From Phoronis ovalis (lineage: Eukaryota > Phoronida > Phoronidae), in contig JAOXYB010028778.1 in the NCBI GenBank assembly GCA_028565635.1, forward strand, positions 1-15,180: a stretch of 15,180 bases of DNA, written 5' to 3'. Positions 1 through 11,460 of the stretch are shown in pieces (position 1 is the first letter of the stretch; every line of letters starts with the position of its first letter). The notes beneath the pieces were generated by a model. That model was not told where the DNA came from. It did not search any database and saw only the letters and a list, made by a program, of their open reading frames with translations. A program made the position numbers and the translations under genes.

Positions 1-812
<812 letters not shown>

Positions 813-875
813 AAAATGATTCTTTTTGCCCATCCGCAAATTAGTAATATTTGCCTATCGGCAAGAATCATATTT
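813..875. repeat. Long imperfect hairpin 1
   Basis: Left arm 816..830 (ATGATTCTTTTTGCC) pairs with 860..871 (GGCAAGAATCAT), with a 3-T bulge. Inside it, after 5-nt internal loops, GCAAAT (836..841) pairs with ATTTGC (849..854) around a 7-nt loop. The outer end extends by AAA/TTT past one bulge. The total is about 60 nt, near precursor-miRNA size. It could also be a decayed palindromic element. Confidence 0.6.
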
Positions 876-892
876 ATTATTTAAAATTACCT

Positions 893-956
893 TATATCCG
901 ATATTTATATAATTTGTCAAACATAGATACTGGTGTACCTTTAAATGTCGGATATA
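893..956. repeat. Long inverted repeat, hairpin 2
   Basis: TATATCCGATATTTA (893..907) is complementary to TAAATGTCGGATATA (942..956) at 14 of 15 positions; the remaining pair is G-T. The loop is 34 nt and includes the self-complementary GGTGTACC. It starts 17 nt after hairpin 1 ends, so the two structures form a tandem pair. Confidence 0.6.
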
Positions 957-1474
957 TCAAAGTTGACAGCTTATAACATTTAAGAAAAACGTCTTATTAT
1001 TCAACATAAAAGATGAATTCAAGCTTAAATAAGTCCCGACTTACAGAGTATAGCAATTATTTTCTTTTTTGGTTATGTTAAATGCTACTGTTTTGTGCAT
1101 TCATAGTCTTGATAGCGGTTTGTTGTGTTGTGTGAACCATATTAAAAGGGTATCGCGTGTTATCAATTTGAATCTTTTTGATGTAATTTAAATCGTTTGC
1201 TAACTATTTGCTATTATTTAGATTTAAGGATAGGAAAATGTATAGAAATTTACTGATTTCAATTTGTGCTCATCTCAGGTGATAATAGAATGAAATTGGT
1301 CTATTCATGTTTAAATCATCACGCCCAAATACGGTGTCATTTAGTTTACAAACAAATCATTTAGTTAATCTTCATTTTGTCATTTACCATACAGGCAATA
1401 TACATCAACTTTATTAGATGGTTAACTTCATGTTTATGTAAATGTAATGGAATGAAAATGTTATCGAAACAAGG

Positions 1475-1525
1475 ATATGGCGCGTAAGGATCCATTCGTT
1501 ATATGGCGCGTAAGGATCCATTCGT
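1475..1525. repeat. 26-bp tandem duplication
   Basis: ATATGGCGCGTAAGGATCCA followed by TTCGT(T) occurs twice head to tail, at 1475..1500 and 1501..1525, with no mismatch over 25 bases. The perfect identity suggests a recent slippage or duplication event. Confidence 0.95.
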
Positions 1526-1784
1526 GTTACATCCACTTCTCTTCACTGTCTGTCCAGCTACAAGAAAAAGATAAACATGTCTCATGGAGTCTGAACTAAC
1601 AAACTTCCCGTGGAGGCTTATTATATAGACCGTCGGGGTGGAATTGGCGGGAAATGCATTGAAAACTGTGTGATTTGTTAGCATGGAAATAATCCCATCA
1701 ATTTTTGACAAAAAGGAAATTAAGATTTCTATCCCTTAGTGCTAAGTTATACCAACTTTAAAATGATAATATCCACATAGCCGC

Positions 1785-1799
1785 AGAGAGAGAGAGAGA
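1785..1799. repeat. Short (AG)n microsatellite
   Basis: About seven AG dinucleotides follow CCGC and end in AAATAATT. It is a small simple repeat with no other signal. Confidence 0.9.
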
Positions 1800-3602
1800 A
1801 ATAATTAGGTAAAAAGAAACTGTGCTCGTTAATACACACGAACAGTTTTCACAGAATACTTGCACTTGTTTACGGTATAACGTTGTAATTTTTAAAAAAT
1901 GAAAATTTAGCACAATGGCCACCGTACAAAATGTTTGGCCTATCTCCGTGAAGTAAATTTAATTATTGATTCCGTACAAGTCAAAAATAACCTTGATATC
2001 CAATTTATATTTCAAATAAATTATGGCGAAATTTCAATTGAAGTAAACAACTTGTGAACTTGAAGTGTGATTTAAAAAAAAATTTATTCTAAAAAAATAG
2101 TAATAGTGATAATAGACAATGTTGGTATACTCGCAGTAATAGTGCACACATGCAGTAATTAATGCTTTGTGATATTTACTTCATCGTGTTAGTCATTATT
2201 TAAACCAATGATGTATGGCCTAAAGTATTTTTTATTAATCAACAGAAGGAAATAAACCATAAGATTAAGTTGTTTTAACATCATTGCAATTACCGGTTTA
2301 ATCATTTCTGTACAACATCTTATAAAACATTTACTGATGCGTCAGTTGGAAAAGCAAGGATCATTTATTTTCCAAAATGTGACAAAAAGAATTTTAATTA
2401 CGATGCAAACTGACTCCTGGGTGTTTAACCATATGATTATTGGAGGATTGAGCGAAATGACATGATTTGTCACTGATCACTAGGCCATGACTGATAGTTT
2501 GCATGACAATGGAATCGACTGACTAACTTCTTAATAAACATAGATAAAGGGTTTGTCTTTTTTCTTTCATGATATAAATGTTAAAAGAAACTTTTTGGAC
2601 TCCGAGTATAAAAGCGCTTGGAAACATTGACTTTGTAAGTGTGCATGTTTCCTTTAAATATCCCAAGTGAGATTTAAGGCTACTAACGGTACTAACGACA
2701 TTGTAAGACAAGGCACAAAACTGTCTATCAAGATAAAGACTTGCCATGCATTACGAGATGATGTGATGTTCACATCGCGTTATTATACACGATCAAAATA
2801 TAAGCTATACATTATAGTTTCTATTCTATATCTATCCATCGGGACGTTTTAGGAGTAAAAAAGAATATAAATGCGCTAAATTCGTTTTAAAAATGTGTAG
2901 CAGCATTTAAAAATGCATCCAGAACAGTTTTACCGAATGGAAATAGGATATTATGTTGGCAGTTACCTTATAGTTGTCGATCGTTTTTATTTTATCCGAT
3001 GTACGTATTAGCGATTCCTAAAAGGTTCGACGGTCAGTTATAGAATAGCAATTAAAAGGACAGCTTATCAATTTTATTTAACGAAATTTCACTTAATTTT
3101 GAATTAATTTCACTGATTTATTTCTAATTTAACGAAATTATAGGTTTGTTTCATTTGATCTTGATGATATATTAATGGATTGATGAGTTGACAATCACAT
3201 CTTTATAAACATGGATAAAAAGCTTTGAACATCCACCTCATCACGTCTTTTCAGAAATGTCACCAAACTGTAAAAAGTAATCACAGCTCATATAATACAA
3301 TTTGTTTGGTAATTTGAGGTGATAATTTTATTCAAAAGATCATCTTCAGTAAGATCTTTAGACAATTTCCGACGCACAAATATACTATAGTTCCCTGATC
3401 CCAACTCGAGCCAGCTAGCTTACTGTTGCTAATTTAAACAAACTAATATTATAACCATTATTTGCTGTTTGATTTTGGTAAGACAAGGCTTTTTGTTGAT
3501 AAATTATATTAAACTAAACAAAATATGCACAATACAAGTTTACAGGGCAAATTATTCTTATATATTTTCATGAGAGAATTGAAACATATGACATAATTTA
3601 TC

Positions 3603-3653
3603 GGTTGTTGCCTGAGACTAATATAACTAGTTATATTAGTCTCAGGTTGTTGC
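3603..3653. repeat. Perfect 36-bp palindrome flanked by 9-bp direct repeats
   Basis: CCTGAGACTAATATAACT (3611..3628) is followed at once by its exact reverse complement (3629..3646), with no loop. The direct repeat GGTTGTTGC lies at 3603..3611 and 3645..3653, overlapping the palindrome ends by one or two bases. This is the layout expected of a tiny foldback insertion with target-site duplication. A small hairpin-mediated rearrangement is the alternative. Confidence 0.9.
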
Positions 3654-4196
3654 TTAGTTTTCCACAGTTTATAGGACAGTTGTAAATGTATAATTGTGCA
3701 AGTTTGAGAATGCAAAATACTAATATGTATAGAACGGAAAAGAGTGTGTGTAACACGTTTGATGTTAAACGGACTTCTAAGGAAATTTTCTGCGAATCCT
3801 TCAAATTCCAATTAGCTTTTCTTGTGCCGTAAGGAAAATCCTAATCACTGTTAACATTGTTAATCACATACCCACACGCACGCTCCAATTATTATTATCA
3901 AAGCTTTGAAACTATTTCTGTGTTCTAGGTACTTAGTGACACACGTCGTGGAATCTTCAGTCTTAATGATCAAGTATTTTGTGCTAAGTTTACTTATATT
4001 CTTGAAGAATGCACAAATGTTAGTTTTTACTGACAAACGCTCGCGTGCAACTGGCTTAATTAATTATATTAACGAGGCTGAACTTGTTCATGGAATTTTG
4101 AGATGTCTTCATAAGTGAAATCAATGAGCGGCTAATGGCAATGTAATGGTTTGGTGATATATCATCCTATGTAACAGGTGAATCAGGAGCTGATAG

Positions 4197-4454
4197 AAAA
4201 ATGCATTCCGATACCGTATAACCCACAATCTCTATTGCGCGTTTCGTTTCGTATTCGTTTGCACTTGCCTCGCACACGCAATTCTTTCATATGCGCGCTC
4301 TTTTCTTAAGTACTATCAAGATCCGCGAACGAAAGCAGAAGCGACTCTTTTTAACAGAATAGAAAAGACATCAGGGGGGATAAGAAATGTGTCACACGCA
4401 TTATTTTTAGTTATTCTCCAGTTATTCGTCAGTTTGGGTTTCTCTTTATTGTAG
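4197..4454 (+). other. CpG-rich island with an 85-codon open frame lacking ATG
   Basis: About 15 CpG dinucleotides fall between 4208 and 4343, far denser than in the AT-rich surroundings. A plus-strand frame is open from after TAG at 4194 to TAG at 4452 and contains no ATG. A polypyrimidine-AG (GCTCTTTTCTTAAG) ends near 4310, so an internal exon could start there. Its peptide would begin YYQDPRTKAEATLFNRIEK. No known domain is recognised. It may be an unmethylated regulatory island, an old exon or chance. Confidence 0.25.
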
Positions 4455-5335
4455 CGATGGATAAAAATACGTTCCGTAAGTTACAAAAAACAGCATTTCC
4501 CACTATCAAACAAATGAGTAATTCCTATATTAGTCACAAATGTATGTAGAAAATATCGAATGGGTGTATGGTGGATTGGTAAGTAAGTAATACACCCGAA
4601 GCCACGACTGGAAAGCTGCGTACATGTTCCATGAATCCAGTTCTCGATTAAAATACAAACATTGTTTAAGATATGTATCAAAATATCGATCGCTGTATTA
4701 AATCTGACAAACAAATTAGATCTCTATCATACGCATTAGTGAGACACCGCATGTGATAGTGTATCGTACCTTTTTAGACATACCATATTACATAAACTGT
4801 TGTTTTTTTATTAGATTTATTTCTGCATTGAAATTCATCGATATAAATGTAATATGACTACTACAGAATTGAGAGTCATCCAAGAGGTTTATATAATCAG
4901 CCGAATAACATTCCCATTTTAGGAAAATAGTTATCGCCATTTTGCTTGCGTCACAGCTGTCTGGCCATGTGCAACCCCAACAATTTTTAAAAATCTTCTC
5001 TAACCATCCTTAATAGACATCATTAAAATTCAATAGGAGAGTTGAATTTGTAAATCGTCCATATCGTTCAGCTCACTCGGAGGTTATAGTCTTTAGGAAT
5101 GAATACGAAAATATTTGCACAAGTGCTCTACTCATTAGAATCATTTCTTGTCAAACAGGTGCAAAATCAACTTAAAAACACATTTACGTACAAAAGTAGT
5201 CGATAATTGTATCCATGTACAAGAAATTTAACATAAGAACCATAGAAACATGTTCTCTATTACTGCGTTTTACATTCTTAAAATCACAAATTATCTAAAA
5301 GAAGTTTTTCGTATATTCGAGAGATCTGTTGACGG

Positions 5336-5373
5336 CACTGTGGTACAGTGAGTGGTTTTGGGTGCTGTCACCC
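5336..5373. repeat. Two adjacent small stem-loops
   Basis: CACTGT-GGT-ACAGTG (5336..5350) is followed 9 nt later by GGGTG-CTGT-CACCC (5360..5373). Both stems are perfect, and they are GC-richer than the flanks. No RNA family is recognised. Confidence 0.5.
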
Positions 5374-6081
5374 AGGGTATTTATGGGTGTTATACATCAT
5401 CTTGTTATAATCAGCTGTTTCAAGACACAAAAATTATCCTAAAACTATTACAAATGGAGCACTTTAATTAAACAGCGCTTGTAAACAAAACTTGGAACAG
5501 TAATGCAACATCACACACTGTTCTTTTTAAAACATTTCGCATAAGTGAATAAATCGGAAAATTCAGTGAAAGATCTCATTCAACCGTTTCTGGGTTAAAA
5601 TTTAAATCCTCGATAAGTTCAGTTTCCTTCTATAATTTCTCACAGGCTTGATTTAAATTAACCAAAATAGACCTTTTCCTCTTTTGATACTTATTGGATC
5701 TTACTCTGCACTCCCTGTAAATTAGCTCATTTAGATTGTAATATATAACATGACATGTTGATTTACTACACGGCTGGGTGTCCAACAACAACATGCAATG
5801 TACAAACCATACAAATCATACCATGTCGTTATATACGGTAGACTGTGCAAATTATTTCCAGACCAAAAAAGATACATACTTTGATCCCGAACTCGAAGTC
5901 GAAAAAATAATATGCTGCAATAGTAATAGTTTTTCCTTCACAGGGAATATTTTGAAAGAGCTTCGGTTGGGGGCTTCGGCTCACAACAGTGCCACTATCT
6001 TTTTTAAATACGGTTAATTGCCAAAATTGTGGCCAGTTGACCATAAGATAGAGACAATGACAATCATTCGTTGCTGTAAAG

Positions 6082-6204
6082 CTCGGTTACACATATCCAC
6101 GAGCCGCAACGTCCGCCTCGACGACAACAGGCGGGATTCCACCCTCGGGATTCAACGTATATTGCATGGTGGAATTTTATCGTATGCTGTTATGTGAACG
6201 CCAG
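6082..6204. mobile_element. MITE-like GC-rich segment with imperfect terminal inverted repeats
   Basis: The left end CTCGGTTACACATA (6082..6095) and the reverse complement of the right end, CTGGCGTTCACATA (6204..6191), agree at about 12 positions with small gaps. Inside, ATTCCACC (6136..6143) pairs with GGTGGAAT (6168..6175). The 123-bp segment is clearly GC-richer than its AT-rich flanks and has no coding capacity. I see no clear target-site duplication, so the superfamily is undetermined. Confidence 0.4.
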
Positions 6205-7628
6205 GTTTCATCCCCCACATAAGATATTTTGTTTTTATTTATAAATAAGATGTACAGTAAGTAAACATAATTTCAATATAAGTAATACGTTCGCAATTCA
6301 AATATCTTATTTTAGCTGATTTTAACTGAACATTGAAAATGTACAATATTTCATTTCAACGCAGTAGAGCTTATCGGACGGACTTGAAACCTAATTTGGT
6401 TTATCTAAACAACGCGTGTACTAATTAGGCAGTGTCTCATAGTTCACTAAATGTAAATTAAAGCTCAATCAACAGTAAATATGCATTATACACCTGTTAT
6501 GAGAAAACCTGTTCAGCAACAATTTACGAGACATATGGTTGTTTTGAAGTGAAATAATAAAGCAATTAACAGTCGAAAAAGAATGTCAGCTATTCTTTTT
6601 TTCGATGACAAAAATGTTAGTGTGAAATAAATTGAAAACATGCAGGGAAACGGGCTTGAAATTTGACTAGCTTTATTTCATGACGAAGAAAATTATTATT
6701 ATTATAAAATTCTTGAAAAAAAAATTGAAGAACAAAATTGTTTACAGGCTATCCTAATGTTAAAACGCGAACTATTCTTCACTAATATCTTATAAATTAA
6801 TAAACAGTTATTAATAGATGTAAGTCAAAAATGTGCACTAATAAATTAAGCGATTAGACGTATGTATGGGGATATAATCAGGTTAACCATATTTTGGCAT
6901 ATCAATTAATTATTGGTTTAAAAATATATGCATAGTAATTCTTAGTACGACTCTCAGCCTAATTTTGTTTTCTGGGCAATTTGAAAATTAAACAATTTAA
7001 GTTTTAAAAAATCATGCTGTTGATACATAAATTGTCGCAAATATAGCCCGTTACCAGGTATCAGTGACGAGGCATTGCTACTCTGGCGCGGGATATACGA
7101 TGCTATCCGAGGCCAAGTTCTTTTGGTTTAAAATTCCAAAATTGGTGGTCAGTTCTGACACTGTGCAACGTAAATGAATTCCCCATGATGAATCTTGGAA
7201 GTGTGTGTGAAATATGTAAAAGATTCTTTACCAGATGATTAAAAAAACAAAACTGATGTTTTTATAAACGAATAACGATTTTGATAAGACGAATTATAAC
7301 AGGCGTTAAACTGTGTCAAACTCTGACAAGCAGATATCTAAAACACTTGACTTAACTTACTAGAATTTCATTATCTATTCTCTCGCTTATTTGCTGATAA
7401 ATTAAATAAAAAGGAATATGTTTTACAAATAAATTTGATAATCTTATTTAATTATTTTATTATAAGATCGGTGAAAAATATTTGTGCAAAGTCAAATTTT
7501 GTTTATTGGTTTAAATCAACCTATTAGTTTTTTTTAATTTAATTTTGTTGTTTTTTATTAGTCCGTCATTTGTGTTTCTTAATGAAATCCTCAAATAGTA
7601 TAGATCGCAGAGGAAATTTGTTCTTAAT

Positions 7629-7777
7629 ACTGATGAAATTAAAGAAAATGAAACTGGAAATTTGACACCTTATTTGGACATCACTTGAATATTACCTTAT
7701 CTAAATCTACCTTTCATAATTGCGGCTACCCTTAATTTGTGAATATATTAAATTTGCGGTTTTATTATTTTTATCCG
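7629..7777 (+). repeat. Diverged dispersed repeat, copy A
   Basis: This copy runs from TACTGATGAAATT to a T-rich end (TTTTTATCCG). It shares long blocks with copy B at 7885..8030, including ACCTTTCATAATTGCG, GACACC..ATTTGGACA, and GCGGTTTT. Both copies are in the same orientation, 256 bp apart from start to start, with scattered substitutions and small indels. Confidence 0.75.
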
Positions 7778-7884
7778 ATATTCATTATTTTAAAAAAATT
7801 ACCCAAACTATGAACAAATAAATGAAATGATCGAAATGCTTTTTAATTAATTTGGTTTAATTTTATATGCATTTCTTTGGTCAC

Positions 7885-8030
7885 ACTGATAAATTTTGTA
7901 AAATAATACCAGGAAATTAGACACCCCATTTGGACACCACTCGAATATGCTATCTTTATATCAAATTTACCTTTCATAATTGCGACAAACCTTGTAAATA
8001 TTTAATTCGCGGTTTTTAACATTTTTATCT
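7885..8030 (+). repeat. Diverged dispersed repeat, copy B
   Basis: This is the second copy of the element at 7629..7777. ACCTTTCATAATTGCG is identical in both, and the order of all the conserved blocks is kept. It may be an old segmental duplication or two insertions of one short interspersed element. No RNA polymerase III boxes or terminal repeats are evident. Confidence 0.75.
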
Positions 8031-8209
8031 TTTAAACTTATCATTTAGGAATTAAAAAAGAACAATACCAAATTCGTTGAAATTTTAGAAAATGTTTTAA
8101 ATCATTAACTTCAAGGCGTTGTCACATTTTCCCAATACATTTCTAAAGGCTATTTTATAAACATATACATGTAGTTTTGTGCATCCATTTGTTTTACATA
8201 ACGTTAGTG

Positions 8210-8416
8210 CTAAGGTTGCATGCCCTGGCACCTGTTCCGATTCAGCAGGATGGACATCTATTTCCAATATTTTTTTTCAGTATAATCGCACTAATTTCCC
8301 CGCCTATAAAACTTGAGCATTCAGCTCCCGGTACCAATCTGTTTTGAATTTACACAGCAAATACTATCGTAATGAAAACGCATGGAGAACCCGACGTGAT
8401 TGTTTTCTTTTCTTAA
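8210..8416 (+). promoter_or_regulatory. GC-richer pocket with TATA motif and 14-codon frame
   Basis: TATAAAA lies at 8305..8311 within CCCCGCCTATAAAAC. It is followed by TCAGCTCCCGG and CCAAT, then an ATG at 8372 opening a 14-codon frame that ends at TAA 8414. The spacing would allow a TATA promoter with a start near 8335, but the initiator match is poor. No product is recognised. This is low-confidence promoter evidence only. Confidence 0.15.
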
Positions 8417-9361
8417 ATACACTCGGATACATAATAACTATATAATTACCACAGTATGGGATATCTTAAACTTAGCGGCTACATCAAAGAATTTCTGCTA
8501 TACTATGATGCAGATATCTTAAAATATATATTTATATAAAGAGGTCAATAAGTGCTTTTGTTTGATAGTCAGTGCTAATTGTTTACGTTATTTGATTGCA
8601 ATTAATTATTAAACAAGTTCTGCGGTTTTTAAACACTTGTCAAGTAAAAAAGTCAACTCGGTTACTGAATACACATTAATATTCCCGTCGTGTAGCATAA
8701 ACATTCACTTACAGTTTTGTTTTCTTTCAAAACATAATTTAAATACAATAATTTCAATTACAAGCGTGTTAACGTTAATTATTAAAATACCCAGAAAGCT
8801 AGTTAAATATCAATTAGTTAACATTTCCATATCAATGTTAAAGTAATAGATATTTATTATTTTTTAATTATGAAGTCACAGCAGGAATATTTATCAGCAG
8901 AAAAATATGAAAAATTACATAAAAGTTTTATTCTTTAATTCTCATTTATTTTCTTTGAAGTGATTCACAAGAGGAATATGAAGCCACAGGCTGCAGCGAC
9001 TTCGTGGTTAGCATAAAAACTTATAGCGTGCGAATATGATTTATTCTGTGGATGATACTAATAGCGAACTTTGAGCTTCTGCATAGAATATCAGAAATCA
9101 GTCCGTACGTTTGTCCAAAGTCTGCATGGTATTCTAACCAAAATCAACTCACCTTTTACTAAAACCCATACCCAAACACCATCGATTTAAAGAAAGATCA
9201 GCTTCCTATAATCCGCCTCTAGGGATACCTTCTTCGCGCATGGTTGCTAAATACCACCGGCAAATACCCTTATGCTTAAACACCAATATCGCATTGGGCA
9301 AGTAACATATCTGGAATTCAGTTTAAAATCAACAAAATGATAGTATATATTTCTTTTACAG
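8417..9361. other. Intergenic, mostly featureless
   Basis: The region is AT-rich to about 9100. From about 9138 to 9306 a plus-strand frame of some 56 codons is open and moderately GC-rich, ending at TAA inside a donor-like CAAGTAAC. It could be a decayed exon preceding the segment at 9362, but the phases do not join in the preferred frame. Confidence 0.4.
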
Positions 9362-9484
9362 GCGCATGGATTTGGCTTGGCCTTTTCTACTGCTCTGGAG
9401 TCCATGTTTGTAAGAACCTGTGTGTGCAGGTCTATTTTAGACTCCAGAATCCCTCGAGGTATATCTATAGTTAACAAAAGATGA
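9362..9484 (+). other. Exon-like segment behind a strong splice acceptor
   Basis: ATATTTCTTTTACAG ends at 9361 and is a strong acceptor by pyrimidine content. The frame that follows encodes 40 residues, starting AHGFGLAFSTALESMFVRTC, and ends at TGA 9482..9484. Composition is GC-richer than around it. A donor-like GTAAGA at 9410 offers a shorter exon. No family is assigned. The opposite strand is also open here, so the strand is uncertain. A nested inverted repeat (TCTGGAGTC 9394..9402 with GACTCCAGA 9440..9448, and ACCTG/CAGGT inside) lies within it. Confidence 0.2.
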
Positions 9485-9814
9485 AATTTATTTCGAATAA
9501 TTTCAAATGTACTTTAGAGGGCAGCTGTGTACACCTTCTCATAATTAATTCATGTTGATATTTCATCATAATATATTATTACCGAAAAAAGAAAGTTAAT
9601 TATAAAATGAAAACAAACGAAATGCGTTGTTCGAAGATAACAATATTTTGCCTATATTCCATTGAGGCTAATTAGTGTACTGTACATTCATCAATTAATA
9701 ATACTGTACACCTGCAAAGCATTGTGGTGATGATAAGAAGGTTCTGTTTGCACACTATGTTTCTCAAATGAGTTGTATTATACGAAAAATAAAAACTGAT
9801 TAATAATTCATAAC

Positions 9815-9974
9815 TTTAATTTTTTTATAACAATATAATTACATAAAAATATACAAATTAGTTTTAAACAATATGCACATATTAACTTACATTATAAAGT
9901 ATGTACTAATTATAGTATCTAATGACAATACGTGATGTCACTCAACCACGGAGTTTTGAATTCAAATTATAAAA
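9815..9974 (-). terminator. NK1 3'UTR with candidate polyadenylation signal
   Basis: Downstream of the stop codon, the minus strand reads ATTAAA at 9820..9815, followed by a T-rich stretch (GTTATGAATTATTAATC, then TTTTTATTTTT). This is a common variant hexamer with a U-rich downstream element, giving a 3'UTR of about 160-190 nt. TGTATATT at 9855..9848 resembles a Pumilio-type UGUA site. An AATAAA at 9492..9487 would be a more distal alternative. Confidence 0.45.
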
Positions 9975-11104
<1,130 letters not shown>

Positions 11105-11460
11105 TTTTCACTGCTCAGTACAACCCAACAGAAATAGCCAAAAAAAACAACAGTTCCTTTAATATCTCGGTAGCGTAAAGAGCAAGTTCTGATCATCCAG
11201 TGATGAAATTAGGCAAGTGCTTTAAAATTGTCCGAATTGTGTGTTAAATAGCCACAATAATTTGTCGTTAAACGATCTATCGGTAGCGTGAATCGTTTTG
11301 TTATGAGTCGCTCACTCTTTGAAGTGAAAGAAATCGGATCCTGATGTTCTCTTTCCGAAGGGGGGGATAGTACGTCACACATATGTGTAATACCTATTTT
11401 GATTGGTAAATAACAATTTGCACTTTGCCAGTGTTTTGTTATGAAGCACCTGATTGGTTC
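11105..11460 (-). promoter_or_regulatory. Putative NK1 5' flank/promoter: two CCAAT boxes, CRE-like site, repeated 10-mer
   Basis: Read on the minus strand, ACCAATC occurs at about 11457 and again at about 11406, 51 bp apart. A CRE-like TGACGTA follows at 11377..11371. The 10-mer ACGCTACCGA occurs at 11289..11280 and 11176..11167. An inverted half-site pair TGAG-TCG-CTCA lies at 11304..11314 on the plus strand. A weak TATA-like ATATTAAAG lies near 11165. Together these suggest a core promoter region, but no start site can be set from sequence alone. A long minus-strand open frame here shows no protein signature. Confidence 0.35.

Larger units (their letters stand above)
957..3602. other. Intergenic, no gene recognised
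   Basis: AT-rich sequence apart from the tandem duplication and AG run listed separately. The short open frames here look like chance: low-complexity composition and no motifs. No RNA gene or mobile-element end was found. Confidence 0.6.
4455..7628. other. Intergenic, no gene recognised outside the listed structures
   Basis: Apart from the paired stem-loops and the MITE-like segment, this stretch is AT-rich, with frequent stops on both strands. A plus-strand frame near 5778..6017 begins with GTG and shows no domain. Confidence 0.55.

Noticed and set aside
3509-3811. Minus-strand frame of 100 codons
   Set aside because: It runs straight through the 36-bp palindrome, has no domain or compositional signal, and its length is expected by chance in this much sequence.
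5778-6044. Overlapping open frames on both strands
   Set aside because: The plus frame starts with GTG and neither shows conserved motifs; both end before the MITE-like block.
7040-7110. GC-richer patch considered as a tRNA or pol III element
   Set aside because: No convincing A and B boxes and no cloverleaf with a 7-bp acceptor stem could be drawn.
7629-7655. CTGATGA...GAAAC, resembling a hammerhead ribozyme core
   Set aside because: The sequence between the two core parts cannot form stem II, and stems I and III are not evident.
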